A DNA stretch of 64,000 nt, from NCBI RefSeq assembly GCF_900107995.1, contig NZ_FNUM01000002.1, positions 20,273 through 84,272 on the forward strand, written 5' to 3'. The stretch comes from Alcanivorax sp. DSM 26293 (GTDB lineage: Bacteria; Pseudomonadota; Gammaproteobacteria; Pseudomonadales; Alcanivoracaceae). The translations under genes and the position numbers were made by a program. The notes below the pieces were generated by a model that was given only the letters and a program-made list of their open reading frames with translations, had not been told where the DNA came from and did no database searches. Positions 16,707 through 25,820 of the stretch are shown piece by piece (position 1 is the first letter of the stretch; the number at the start of each line of letters is the position of its first letter).

Positions 16707-16887
16707 GTAGGAGCTATGCTTGCATGGCGAACCGCGCTTGCGCGGAAATCGCCCGAGGGCGATCAGGAATCTCAGAGCTCGACAGGTGTCTCCAGAAACG
16801 ATGGCGGATAAATGTTGACTTCTGCCGCCTCGCTACGCTCGGTTCGCATGTCGCAGATCCCCCTGGGGGGACAAGCATAGCTCCTAC
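16707..16887. repeat. REP pair (BIME-like) B2
   Basis: Left arm 16707-16731 begins GTAGGAGCTATGCTTG and ends GGCGAA; right arm about 16865-16887 is its mirror, ending CAAGCATAGCTCCTAC. Same head and flanks (GCCGCT before GTAGGAG, ACCGCGC after GAA) as the copies at 14316 and 37458. A CGCTACGCTC core sits inside. Confidence 0.8.
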
Positions 16888-16916
16888 GGGGGGGGGCTTC
16901 GGAGTATAGGGGAAAG

Positions 16917-16949
16917 GAAAAAGCGGAGGGGCTTTGCGGCCACCTCCGC
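16917..16949 (-). terminator. Terminator of fadE
   Basis: GCGGAGG (16923-16929) pairs with CCTCCGC (16943-16949). On the minus strand the stem is followed by TTTTTCCTTT. It begins 8 bases beyond the fadE stop. Confidence 0.8.
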
Positions 16950-16957
16950 CTGGTGGG

Positions 16958-19414
16958 TCACATCATCGGCCGCTCTGCGTGCACGTTGACGTCCTTCAGC
17001 TCCATATCGAAGGCGTCGGTGAGCAGGCAGTCGTAGCGCATGGCATCGTACTCGTTCACCGCCTCTACCTGATCGGCGTCGATGATGCCCTTGCTGGCGG
17101 CATCCTGCAGCTTCTCCAGCATGGTCTTGCCTTCCAGTTGGCCCTTGCCATCGGCTTTCAGGAACGCCAGATAGGCCGGCTCGACTTCCAGCAGTTTGTT
17201 GAAGGTTGCCTCCACGCGACCGATGGAATCCTCCGGGTCCTGGGAGATATAGGCCGGCTCCGCCAGGGCATCGCGTACCGAGCTGGGCGCCATGATCATG
17301 TCACCCAGAGTACGGATCTGGTCGTCGCTGGGGGCCTGGGCCTTGCAGGGACGACCGAACGGGAAGAACAACCCTTTCAGCAGGTAGCCGACACCAAAGA
17401 AGCCGAAGTTGCGGTAGAAGGCTTCCAGAGCGTCGTGGGCCTTGCTGAAGGACCGGCGCAGCGCATAGCTGGCATGGGCGTCATTGGCCTCGTCCCGTGG
17501 CAGGGTAGCGTGGTACTTGAGAATGGAGCAGGCAATCAGCAGCTGGCTGTGCACATCCCCCAGTCGAGCCGAGAGCAGCTCGCGGCGCTTGAGGTCGCCA
17601 CCCAGCAGGGCCAGTGCCATGTCGGCCGTGCTGGAGAGCACCGCGCTGTAGCGGTTCACCAGTCGATACCAGGGCGCGCTGAAGGCGTCCGCGTTGCCCG
17701 GCGCATCGGACAGATAGGGCCCGGCCAATGCCTGGATAATGCCGCTGCTGATATTGCCCAGGGTATGCCCGGCGTGGGAGAAGAACAGGGCATCGAAATC
17801 CTGCAGCCCCTGTTTCTTGTCTTCCGCCTGAATGGCCTGCAATTCATCGTACAGGTACGGGTGGCAGCGCATGGCGCCCTGACCAAAGATCATCAGGGAG
17901 CGGGTGAGGATGTTGGCCCCTTCCACGGTAATGGCGATCGGTGTGGACTGGTAGGGCAGGGCCAGGAAGTTACGCGGCCCCAACTGGATACCGCGACCGC
18001 CGGCGATGTCCATGCCGTGGTTGATCAGCTCACGCATCATTTCCGTGGCATGGTATTTGGCCATGGCGGTGACCACCGACGGTGCACCGTCTTCCAGCGA
18101 ACGGGTGACCAGGTGGCGGTAGGCTTCCAGGGTGTAGCCGATGGCGGCCACTTCCGCGGACGCTTCCTGTACCCCTTCAAATTGCCCCACAGCGGTATTG
18201 AACTGGCGACGAATCCGGCCGAAGGCACCGGTCATCCGGTAGCCGATTTCGCCGCTGGCGGTGGCCAGGGCAGGCAGGGAGACACCGCGACCGGCGCCCA
18301 GACATTCGATCAGCATGCGCCAACCGCGGCCGGCCATCTCCGGCCCGCCAATGATCACATCCAGCGGAACGAACACGTCCTTGCCGTTAATGGGGCCGTT
18401 CATGAACGGGGAGCCCGGGTAATGGCGGCGGCCGATTTCCACTCCGGGAGTGTCGGCAGGAATCAGCGCACAGGTAATACCCAGCTCTTCCTTGTCGCCG
18501 AGCAGTTTTTCCGGGTCGTAGAGCTTGAAGGCCAGACCCACCACGGTGGCCACCGGGGCCAGAGTGATCCAGCGCTTGGCAAAATTCAGGCGCATGCCCA
18601 GCACTTCCTTGCCGTCAATCTCGCCTTTACAGATCACCCCGGTGTCCGGAATGGCGCCGGCGTCAGAGCCCGCTTCCGGACCGGTCAGGCCGAAGCAGGG
18701 GATCTCGTCACCCTTGGCCAGGCCCGGCAGCCAGCGGTCCTTCTGTTCCTGGGTGCCGTATTCGGCCAGCAATTCACCGGGTCCCAGGGAATTGGGGACC
18801 ATGGCGGTGACTGCAGCGGTCAGGGAGCGGGTGGCGATCTTGCTCATGATGCGGCTTTGCGCATAGGGAGAGAACGCTTTACCACCGTATTCCTTGGGGA
18901 TGATCAGACTGAAAAAGCCTTTGTGCTTGAGGAAATCCCAGACTTCTTCGGGCAGATCCTTCAACTCGTGGAAAATTTTCCACTCATCCAGCATGTCGCA
19001 CAGTTCCTGGACCTCGTTGTCCAGAAACGCCTGCTCTTCGTCAGTGAGGGTAGAAAACTGGATATGGGCAAATTTTTCCCAATCCGGTCGGCCGGAGAAC
19101 AGGTCGGTCTCGAACCAGGTGGTGCCCGCTTCAATGGCTTCACGCTCGGTGTCGCCAATGGCCGGCATAACTTTTCCCAGCGCGTTGTAGACCGGCTTGG
19201 TAATGAATTTTTGCCGCAGATCCACATGATTGAGCAGAGCGACACCGGCCGCCAGCAGAATCAGGGAAATCGGGTGAACCAGCCAGGGGGCCAGGAAAGC
19301 GCTCAACAGCCAGACTACTACAAAGACAGTGCTGCCTATGCCGCGACTGATTCGCTGGTAGAACAGGGTCATCAGCGTGGCAATTAACACTACAATAGCC
19401 AACAGGCTAAGCAT
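16958..19414 (-). CDS. fadE: Acyl-CoA dehydrogenase FadE
   Basis: 818 residues, matching the long E. coli-type FadE (814). Two hydrophobic segments at the N-terminus (LLAIVVLIATLMTLFY and FVVVWLLSAFLAPWLVHPISLILLAA split by a short loop) anchor it to the membrane. The flavin and substrate region includes FGLTGPEAGSDAGAIPD and the conserved PNSLGPGELLAEYGT. It introduces the trans-2 double bond in the first step of fatty acid beta-oxidation. The start at 19414 was chosen because AAGGAGAT lies at ideal spacing; an in-frame ATG at 19486 has none. It is monocistronic with its own terminator. Confidence 0.95.
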   Translation of the reverse strand: MLSLLAIVVLIATLMTLFYQRISRGIGSTVFVVVWLLSAFLAPWLVHPISLILLAAGVALLNHVDLRQKFITKPVYNALGKVMPAIGDTEREAIEAGTTWFETDLFSGRPDWEKFAHIQFSTLTDEEQAFLDNEVQELCDMLDEWKIFHELKDLPEEVWDFLKHKGFFSLIIPKEYGGKAFSPYAQSRIMSKIATRSLTAAVTAMVPNSLGPGELLAEYGTQEQKDRWLPGLAKGDEIPCFGLTGPEAGSDAGAIPDTGVICKGEIDGKEVLGMRLNFAKRWITLAPVATVVGLAFKLYDPEKLLGDKEELGITCALIPADTPGVEIGRRHYPGSPFMNGPINGKDVFVPLDVIIGGPEMAGRGWRMLIECLGAGRGVSLPALATASGEIGYRMTGAFGRIRRQFNTAVGQFEGVQEASAEVAAIGYTLEAYRHLVTRSLEDGAPSVVTAMAKYHATEMMRELINHGMDIAGGRGIQLGPRNFLALPYQSTPIAITVEGANILTRSLMIFGQGAMRCHPYLYDELQAIQAEDKKQGLQDFDALFFSHAGHTLGNISSGIIQALAGPYLSDAPGNADAFSAPWYRLVNRYSAVLSSTADMALALLGGDLKRRELLSARLGDVHSQLLIACSILKYHATLPRDEANDAHASYALRRSFSKAHDALEAFYRNFGFFGVGYLLKGLFFPFGRPCKAQAPSDDQIRTLGDMIMAPSSVRDALAEPAYISQDPEDSIGRVEATFNKLLEVEPAYLAFLKADGKGQLEGKTMLEKLQDAASKGIIDADQVEAVNEYDAMRYDCLLTDAFDMELKDVNVHAERPMM

Positions 19415-19490
19415 GGTGATCTCCTTTGCCGTGAACCCGGGCAAACAGGGGCCCAGGTTGTTTTGAATACAATCCAGCGTACTCAAAGGT

Positions 19491-19500
19491 CATGTACATG
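19491..19500. promoter_or_regulatory. Palindrome between fadE and cnoX
   Basis: CATGTACATG, a perfect 10-bp dyad, in the 219-bp divergent gap, 77 bases before the fadE start. It could be an operator for a fatty-acid-responsive regulator, but it does not match the PsrA or FadR consensus I know. Speculative. Confidence 0.2.
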
Positions 19501-19633
19501 GCGTGAAGCCTTACAGACCTTACTGTCTTGAGTCTAACCCGTGAAAGTGATCAGTTGCACAGGATTTAACCGGATTTAATGGCAGCCATCCCTTACAATT
19601 ACGTGCAGATTCAAAGCTTTCAGGAGCAAGGCG

Positions 19634-20503
19634 TTGCAAGCGAACAACTACATCATTGAAGCAACTGAACAGAACATTCAGCAAATTCTTGAGCAGTCCC
19701 GGCAGGTGCCGGTGATTGTGGATTTCTGGGCCAGCTGGTGCCAACCCTGTCAGCAGATGGCGCCGATACTGGAGCGCCTTGTCAATGAGTACCAGGGCAA
19801 GGTGATCCTGGCCAAGGTCAACGCGGATGAGCAACAGATGCTGGCCAGCCAGTTCGGCGTGCGCAGTCTGCCCAGCTTGAAGCTGGTCTATCAAGGGCAA
19901 TTGGTCAGTGAGCTGGATGGTGCCCAGACGGAGGGGGCGCTGCGGCAGTGGCTGGCACCGGTGGTCGATCCCGAGGCTGCTGAACAGCAGCAGGAAGAGG
20001 GCTTTATCGAGCAGATCCGCATGGCCATCGACGCCGGCCATGGTGAGCAAGCGGAAGCCGCCCTGCGACAGACCCTGCAGCAGAGCCCGGACAAGCACGC
20101 CATCCGCGCCATGCTGGTGGAATACCTGCTCGGCGAGGGGCGGCTGGACGATGCGCAGTCGATATTGGCGGAAGTGACGGAAGATGCGGAGCCGCTTCGC
20201 CCGTTCCGGGCCCGCTTTGCGTTGCTGGAAAAGCTGGAAGGGGAGAGTGTGTCCCTGGCCGAACTGCGCCAGCGAATCAATGATCAGGCCACACCGGAGG
20301 ATCTCCATGCCTTCGGCCTGCAGGCCGCCGCCGCCGGCCAGTTCCAGCCAGGGCTGGAGGCCTTGCTACAGTTGTTGCGGGATCACCGGGATTTCCGTGA
20401 CGGCATTGCCCGCAGCGCGCTGCTGGAAGTGTTCGAGTGCCTGCCCAAGGGCGATCCCCTGGCCAGCGAATACCGGCGCAAGATGTTCAACTACCTTTAC
20501 TGA
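19634..20503 (+). CDS. cnoX: Co-chaperone CnoX/YbbN (thioredoxin-TPR protein)
   Basis: 289 residues: an N-terminal thioredoxin fold with active site WCQPC (Cys36, Cys39) and cis-proline loop (VRSLPSLKLV), then a C-terminal helical TPR-like domain (IRMAIDAGHGEQAEAALRQT, VEYLLGEGRLDDAQSILAE). CnoX protects substrates from over-oxidation and hands them to chaperones; the E. coli protein lacks the CXXC pair, whereas this one keeps it and may be redox-active. The start codon is TTG at 19634, preceded by CAGGAG; no ATG or GTG near the conserved N-terminus competes with it. It is divergent from fadE. Confidence 0.9.
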   Translation: MQANNYIIEATEQNIQQILEQSRQVPVIVDFWASWCQPCQQMAPILERLVNEYQGKVILAKVNADEQQMLASQFGVRSLPSLKLVYQGQLVSELDGAQTEGALRQWLAPVVDPEAAEQQQEEGFIEQIRMAIDAGHGEQAEAALRQTLQQSPDKHAIRAMLVEYLLGEGRLDDAQSILAEVTEDAEPLRPFRARFALLEKLEGESVSLAELRQRINDQATPEDLHAFGLQAAAAGQFQPGLEALLQLLRDHRDFRDGIARSALLEVFECLPKGDPLASEYRRKMFNYLY

Positions 20504-20514
20504 TCCTCGCTTCG

Positions 20515-20544
20515 CGCCCCTTTGCCGTGGCTGGCAGAGGGGCG
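20515..20544. terminator. Possible terminator hairpin after cnoX
   Basis: A 12-bp stem with one G-T wobble: CGCCCCTTTGCC and GGCAGAGGGGCG around a 6-nt loop, 11 bases past the cnoX stop. The following sequence is only moderately T-rich. Confidence 0.45.
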
Positions 20545-20652
20545 AATCCCCTTGCCGCTTGTCTTCTTCTCACCCATCGCGCCTTACTGGTGCGCCCTGT
20601 GGGCTTTCTCTTTCCTGAATCTCCCTTTCTGCCTCATTTCGGAATGCCGTAG

Positions 20653-20669
20653 TGCATTAAATGGGTGCG
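20653..20669. promoter_or_regulatory. NtrC-type binding site (upstream)
   Basis: TGCATTAAATGGGTGCG matches the NtrC dyad TGCAcc-N5-gGTGCA at both half-sites (TGCA and GGTGC). It is about 100 bp upstream of the candidate sigma-54 promoter of glnK-amtB, a normal enhancer distance. The 353-bp cnoX-glnK gap contains this site, a second weaker one and the promoter, but no gene. Confidence 0.6.
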
Positions 20670-20697
20670 TAACCGTGATGCATGAGTTCTATTATGG

Positions 20698-20714
20698 TGC
20701 ACTTTTGGGGCGTT
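20698..20714. promoter_or_regulatory. NtrC-type binding site (second, weaker)
   Basis: TGCACTTTTGGGGCGTT keeps one perfect half-site (TGCAC) and a partial second half (GGnG). It starts 45 bp after the first site and about 54 bp before the -24 element. Confidence 0.4.
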
Positions 20715-20748
20715 TTGCGTCCAAGTTACTGAAAATAAAACATAATAA

Positions 20749-21195
<447 letters not shown>

Positions 21196-21205
21196 GGGGG
21201 CCACG

Positions 21206-22492
21206 ATGAAATCATTACTTGCTGTCCTGTTGATGCTGCCCTCACTGGCCCTGGCCGATGGCCTGGATACCGGTGACACCGCCTGGATTCTGACTGCCAC
21301 CGCCCTGGTGCTGTTCATGACCATTCCGGGTCTGAGCCTGTTCTATGGCGGTCTGGTGCGTAGCAAAAACGTGCTGTCCGTCCTGATGCAATGTTTTGCC
21401 ATTACCTGTGCGGTATCGCTGGTGTGGCTGATCTGCGGTTACTCGCTGGCGTTTTCCGATGGCGGCAGCATGAATGCCTGGATTGGCGGTCTGGACCACG
21501 CTTTCTTTGCCGGCATCGGCAAGGACACGCTGGAAGGCACGCTGCCGAAAAGCCTGCACGGCTTGTTCCAGATGACCTTCGCCATTATTACCCCGGCGTT
21601 GATTGTGGGTGCCTTTGCCGAGCGTATGCGTTTCGGCCCCATGCTGGCGTTCTCCGTGCTCTGGCTGCTGGGTGTCTACGTGCCTGTCTGCCACTGGGTA
21701 TGGGGCGGCGGCTGGTTGGCTGATCTGGGCCTGTATGACTTCGCCGGCGGCACCGTGGTGCATATCACGGCCGGTGTGGCAGCCCTGGTGGCGGCACTGG
21801 TCCTGGGGGGGCGCAAGGGCTTCCCGGGGCAGGGCATGCTGCCGCACAACATGACCATGACCGTGACCGGTGCCGGCATGCTGTGGGTAGGCTGGTTCGG
21901 CTTCAACGGTGGCTCGGCACTGGCTGCTGGCGGCGATGCGGCCATGGCCATGCTGGTGACGCATATTTCTGCGGCAGCAGGCTCGCTGGCCTGGATCACC
22001 ATGGAGTGGAAGAAATTCGGCAAGCCCTCGGCGCTGGGTATTGCCACCGGTATGGTGGCTGGCCTGGGTACCATTACCCCGGCATCCGGTTTTGTCGGTC
22101 CGGCGGCGGCGCTGGTGATCGGTCTTTCCGCGGGCGTGATCTGCTTCTACGCGGTGATTTTCATCAAGCACAAGTTGAAGATCGACGACTCCCTGGATGT
22201 CTTCCCGGTGCACGGGGTGGGTGGCATTCTCGGTACCCTGTTTGCCGGTATCTTTGCCTCCACCGAGCTGGGTCTGTTCTCCGGTTACGGGTTTGCCAAG
22301 CCGGAGTTCACCATGCTGGATCAGTTCGGTGTTCAGGCACTGGGTGTGGTCGCCACGTTTGTCTACACCGCCGTGGTGACCTGGGTGTTGCTGAAGCTGG
22401 TTGGTCTGTTCGCGGAACTGCGGGTGGAAAGCGACGAAGAAACCCAGGGGCTGGATATTGCCCTTCATGAAGAGCGCGGTTACGACCTTTGA
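21206..22492 (+). CDS. amtB: Ammonium transporter AmtB
   Basis: 428 residues. A cleavable signal peptide (MKSLLAVLLMLPSLALADG) is followed by eleven predicted transmembrane helices, standard for proteobacterial AmtB. Signature segments are SLFYGGLVRSKNVLSVLMQ, FAGGTVVHITAGVAALVAAL (first pore histidine) and LDVFPVHGVGGILGTLFAGI (second pore histidine). It conducts ammonium across the inner membrane and is gated by GlnK. AAGGGGG precedes the ATG at 21206; an in-frame start at 21116 would overlap glnK extensively and is rejected. A terminator follows. Confidence 0.97.
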   Translation: MKSLLAVLLMLPSLALADGLDTGDTAWILTATALVLFMTIPGLSLFYGGLVRSKNVLSVLMQCFAITCAVSLVWLICGYSLAFSDGGSMNAWIGGLDHAFFAGIGKDTLEGTLPKSLHGLFQMTFAIITPALIVGAFAERMRFGPMLAFSVLWLLGVYVPVCHWVWGGGWLADLGLYDFAGGTVVHITAGVAALVAALVLGGRKGFPGQGMLPHNMTMTVTGAGMLWVGWFGFNGGSALAAGGDAAMAMLVTHISAAAGSLAWITMEWKKFGKPSALGIATGMVAGLGTITPASGFVGPAAALVIGLSAGVICFYAVIFIKHKLKIDDSLDVFPVHGVGGILGTLFAGIFASTELGLFSGYGFAKPEFTMLDQFGVQALGVVATFVYTAVVTWVLLKLVGLFAELRVESDEETQGLDIALHEERGYDL

Positions 22493-22520
22493 TTACTGTG
22501 TTATGACCGTCATCGAAAAG

Positions 22521-22543
22521 CCCGGCCCAGTGCCGGGTTTTTT
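22521..22543 (+). terminator. Terminator of glnK-amtB
   Basis: CCCGGC-CCAGT-GCCGGG followed by TTTTTT, 28 bases after the amtB stop. Confidence 0.9.
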
Positions 22544-22686
22544 GTCCCGGATAGACGTGGATTGTGCTATTGCCACCCCCTGGGGCTTTCTATAAGGTAC
22601 GGGTAAGTTTCGAACGCTCGTTTGAATGGCGATGCCGGTTTATGCGGGGTGTCGAAGCCACAACGATAGGTCAAGGAGATATAAGA

Positions 22687-23073
22687 ATGAGCCTGGAATT
22701 TTTGTCTGACGAGTGGTTTGCGAAGGTAAAAGAGATCCGTGACGGTGCCGGCGATGTGGAAACTCCGGCTGCCCTGGCAGACCTGGTAATCAACATCACC
22801 GTATCCGGTGATAACGGTGACAAGGAAATGGCGCTGGTAGGCGGCATGATTGAAGAAGGTCACCACGCGGATGCGCCGACCACCATGATTCTGCCCGCCG
22901 ACCTGGCCAAGCGCATCTTCATCGAAGGTGACCAGTCCGCCGGCATGCAAGGCTTCATGAGCGGCCAGATCCGCATCGAAGGGGACATGAGCAAGCTGAT
23001 GGCGCTGCAAACTGCACAGCCTTCTGCTGACCAGGTTGCCCTGATGAAGCAGATCCAGGAAGTGACTGCCTGA
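22687..23073 (+). CDS. Small SCP2 sterol-carrier domain protein
   Basis: 128 residues forming a single SCP2 domain. The recognisable parts are PTTMILPADLAKRIFIEGD and the amphipathic motif GFMSGQIRIEGDMSKLMALQ, which lines the hydrophobic tunnel in the family. Such stand-alone domains bind fatty acids, acyl-CoA or other lipids; the ligand here is unknown. AAGGAGATATAAGA precedes the ATG at 22687, so in-frame codons upstream at 22564 and 22642 are rejected. It is monocistronic with its own terminator and fits the lipid-handling theme of the window. Confidence 0.85.
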   Translation: MSLEFLSDEWFAKVKEIRDGAGDVETPAALADLVINITVSGDNGDKEMALVGGMIEEGHHADAPTTMILPADLAKRIFIEGDQSAGMQGFMSGQIRIEGDMSKLMALQTAQPSADQVALMKQIQEVTA

Positions 23074-23108
23074 TATAACGACGCTGTCGTTTATCCGGAG
23101 TCTTTCCC

Positions 23109-23139
23109 CAATGCCCGCCTTGTGCGGGCATTGTTGTTT
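23109..23139 (+). terminator. Terminator of SCP2 gene
   Basis: CAATGCCCGC-CTTGT-GCGGGCATTG (10-bp stem) followed by TTGTTT. Confidence 0.85.
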
Positions 23140-23150
23140 CTAGGGGAATC

Positions 23151-23240
23151 AGTTACGAGGAGCGAGTCACGAGTGACGAAAAGCAGAGCCGCGACGGGTT
23201 GTTTGGGTTAGTGCTTTCGCTCCTCGCTCCTCGTAACGCG
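23151..23240. repeat. Heptad inverted-array element A2
   Basis: Left arm in phase: TTACGAG, GAGCGAG, TCACGAG, TGACGAA, AAGC. Right arm read on the minus strand: TTACGAG, GAGCGAG, GAGCGAA, AGC. The centre is about 30 nt. It lies between the convergent SCP2 and mobA genes and ends 3 bases before the mobA stop. Confidence 0.75.
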
Positions 23241-23243
23241 TTC

Positions 23244-23786
23244 TTATATCTCTTTGTGATTCAGATTCTGTAGCGGCGTGGCCACGGCCACCGGGTGCAC
23301 AGGGACCTGCTCCAGCCAGCCGTAGGCGCTACGACCCCCGTTATCCAGATAGCCATGCAGGGACGCACGCCAGGGTTCCGCGTACAGCGCCAGGCAAAGG
23401 GGCTGGCGGCGTATCGGGTCCTGGGCCACACAGACGTGATCCGGCCCGGCCTTTTTCAGCAGGTCGCCGGGCATGGGGCCGGGGGGTTGTACCAGGTCGC
23501 AGGGCAGGCACAGACAGAGTCCCTGGCTGGCATCCAGTGCCGCTTCCAGCCCGGCCATGGGCCCCTGGAATCCGTCCCGTTCATCGCTGACCACCTGATC
23601 CGCCCAGTGCCGGTAGGTGGTCTGGTTGCGATTGGCGCTGATCACGATGCGGGCGGGGGAGGGTGTCAGGTGATCCAGCAGGTGGGCAATCAGCGGTTTG
23701 CCGTCCAGTTCCAGTAATCCCTTGTCGGCGCCGCCCATTCGTTTTCCCTGGCCGCCCGCCAGGATGATCAGGGTATAGTTTTCCAC
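23244..23786 (-). CDS. mobA: Molybdenum cofactor guanylyltransferase MobA
   Basis: 180 residues. The nucleotidyltransferase signature LAGGQGKRMGGADKGL is complete at the N-terminus, followed by SANRNQTTY and the metal-binding LCLPCDLVQPP. MobA attaches GMP to molybdopterin to make the bis-MGD cofactor of many oxidoreductases. The GTG at 23786 (MENYTLIILAGG) was preferred to the TTG at 23792, because AAGGAG lies 6 bases before the GTG but directly abuts the TTG. It is divergent from the helicase gene with about 80 bp between. Confidence 0.93.
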   Translation of the reverse strand: MENYTLIILAGGQGKRMGGADKGLLELDGKPLIAHLLDHLTPSPARIVISANRNQTTYRHWADQVVSDERDGFQGPMAGLEAALDASQGLCLCLPCDLVQPPGPMPGDLLKKAGPDHVCVAQDPIRRQPLCLALYAEPWRASLHGYLDNGGRSAYGWLEQVPVHPVAVATPLQNLNHKEI

Positions 23787-23864
23787 GCCCAACTCCTTTG
23801 GGGTTCCGCAGGTGAATGGTATGCTCTGTCGCTTGCTTCCCTTCCGACATCCTCAGGACATCGT

Positions 23865-25820
23865 GTGACCAGCGCCCGTAACCATCTTACCGATCTGACG
23901 CGCTTTGCGCCGCTTTTGCCGGGCTATCAGCCCCGTGAGGCGCAGCTGGCCATGGCGGACGCCGTGGATGCGGTCATCGGTACCGGTGGAACCCTGATGG
24001 TCGAGGCGGAAACCGGCACCGGTAAAACCCTGGCCTACCTGGTGCCGGCCCTGTTGTCGGAGGGGCCAACGCTGGTTTCCACCGGCACCAAGAGTCTCCA
24101 GGATCAGCTTTTCTTCAAGGATGTGCCGCTGGTCAAGAAAGCCCTGGGCCTGCCGCGCAAGGTGGCGCTGTTGAAAGGGCGCGCCAATTATCTGTGCCCC
24201 TATCGGATGACCCTGCATCAGGAGGAGGCGCGCTTTCTGACCCGGGAAACCGCCGAGCAATTGCAAATCGTGGCCCATTGGGCCGGGCGCACCCAAACCG
24301 GTGACATTGCCGAGCTGCAACAGATTCCTGAAGACGCCCCGGTATGGCCCTGGGTCACCAGCACCGCCGATAACTGTCTGGGGACGGACTGCCCCAATTA
24401 TCAGGAATGCCCGTTGATGAAGGCCCGCAAGGAAGCCCAGGAGGCGGACCTGGTGGTGGTCAATCATCACCTGTTCTTTGCCGATGCGGCCCTGCGCGGG
24501 AATGGTTCGGCCTCGGAGCTGTTACCCAGCGCCAATACGGTGATCTTTGACGAAGCCCATCAACTGCCGGAAATCGCCGCCGCCTTTTTCGGTGACACAC
24601 TGAGTACCCGTCAGGTTCAGGAACTGGGTCGTGACAGCCTGTCCGAAGCCGGACACACCGCCGCCGACCTGGCGCGGCTCAACCAGTTGATCGCGGCGGT
24701 GGAGAAGGGCTGCCTGGATCTGCGTCTGAGTCTGGGGGACGGCGAACGTCGTGAGCCCTGGTCGGAAGTGGCGGAAAAGGACGCGGTCATTGAAGGGGGC
24801 GAAACCCTGCTGGCGGCCCTGCGGGATCTGGAAATGTTTCTGGGGCCCCTGGCCAAGGCCAGCCGTGGCATGGAAGCCTGTGCCCGCCGGGCCAGTGAGC
24901 AGGTGGACTGCCTGGCGGCGTACCTGAAAGGGGAACAGCCCAACCGGGTGTACTGGTTTGAAACCTTCAAACGCACGGTGGTGTTGCACAGTACGCCCCT
25001 GTCTGTGGCTGCCCAGCTGCGGGCCCAGCGTGAGCGCCAGCCATGTAGCTGGGTTTTGACCTCGGCAACGCTCTCCGTGGGCGGTCGTTTTGAACACATC
25101 CAGAAACGCCTTGGCATGGACGCGGCGACCACCCTGCGGCTGGAAAGCCCGTTTGATTTCAAGCGTCAGGCGGTCTTTTACGCCCCGGAGGGGCTGCCGG
25201 CGCCGAATGATCCCGGTTATACCGCAGCTCTCTGTGACGCCATGGTACCGGTGATCAATGCGGCAAAGGGGCGCACTTTTTTCCTTTTCACCAGTCACCG
25301 GGCGCTGCGCGAGGCTGCCCAGTTACTGCGTCCGCGCCTGGACTACCCGTTGCTGGTGCAGGGGGAGTCCGGGCGGCGGGAGTTGCTGGACAGCTTCCGG
25401 GAAAAAGGCAACGCGGTGCTGCTGGGCACCAGCAGTTTCTGGGAAGGCATTGATGTCCGCGGCGAGGCCCTCAGCTGCGTGATTATTGATAAACTGCCTT
25501 TCGGTTCCCCGGGGGATCCGGTGGCGGCGGCGCGTATCGAACATATCAATCGCAATGGCGGTAATGCCTTCCGCGATTATCAGCTGCCCCAGGCGGTACT
25601 GGCCTTGCGCCAGGGCGCCGGGCGCCTGATCCGTGATCCGAAAGATACCGGTCTGCTGGTCGTTGCGGATCCCCGACTGCTGACGCGCAGCTACGGAAAA
25701 TTATTTGTTAACAGCCTGCCAAACATGACCCGCACCCGGAAGCTGGACGTGGTACAACGGTTTTTTGATTACCTGGCCCGGCAACAGCAAGGGCAGGCAA
25801 CGGAACAGATGGAATCATGA
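23865..25820 (+). CDS. yoaA: ATP-dependent DNA helicase, DinG/YoaA family
   Basis: 651 residues, YoaA-like superfamily 2 iron-sulfur helicase. Walker A is EAETGTGKT (Lys54), the DEAH box is at 229-232 (FDEAHQLPEI), and four cysteines (111, 171, 176, 182) form the 4Fe-4S cluster between the two. Helicase motifs at the C-terminal end include SSFWEGIDVRGEALSCVII and QGAGRLIRDPKD. YoaA in E. coli unwinds damaged replication forks. The start is GTG at 23865; no better start fits. The stop overlaps tsaB by 4 bases (ATGA). Confidence 0.93.
   Translation: MTSARNHLTDLTRFAPLLPGYQPREAQLAMADAVDAVIGTGGTLMVEAETGTGKTLAYLVPALLSEGPTLVSTGTKSLQDQLFFKDVPLVKKALGLPRKVALLKGRANYLCPYRMTLHQEEARFLTRETAEQLQIVAHWAGRTQTGDIAELQQIPEDAPVWPWVTSTADNCLGTDCPNYQECPLMKARKEAQEADLVVVNHHLFFADAALRGNGSASELLPSANTVIFDEAHQLPEIAAAFFGDTLSTRQVQELGRDSLSEAGHTAADLARLNQLIAAVEKGCLDLRLSLGDGERREPWSEVAEKDAVIEGGETLLAALRDLEMFLGPLAKASRGMEACARRASEQVDCLAAYLKGEQPNRVYWFETFKRTVVLHSTPLSVAAQLRAQRERQPCSWVLTSATLSVGGRFEHIQKRLGMDAATTLRLESPFDFKRQAVFYAPEGLPAPNDPGYTAALCDAMVPVINAAKGRTFFLFTSHRALREAAQLLRPRLDYPLLVQGESGRRELLDSFREKGNAVLLGTSSFWEGIDVRGEALSCVIIDKLPFGSPGDPVAAARIEHINRNGGNAFRDYQLPQAVLALRQGAGRLIRDPKDTGLLVVADPRLLTRSYGKLFVNSLPNMTRTRKLDVVQRFFDYLARQQQGQATEQMES

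Larger units (their letters stand above)
16404..16957. other. 554-bp intergenic region, minC / fadE
   Basis: No gene is seen. The minC-proximal ~280 bp should hold the minC promoter, though no clear -35/-10 pair was recognised. The remainder is taken up by the REP pair at 16707-16887 and the fadE terminator at 16917-16949. Short ORFs here have no ribosome site and no family match. Confidence 0.6.

Noticed and set aside
16934..19387. 817-codon open frame on the plus strand opposite fadE
   Set aside because: FadE on the other strand has full family motifs, a ribosome site and a terminator; the antisense frame has low-complexity composition typical of GC-rich antisense reading and no recognisable domain.
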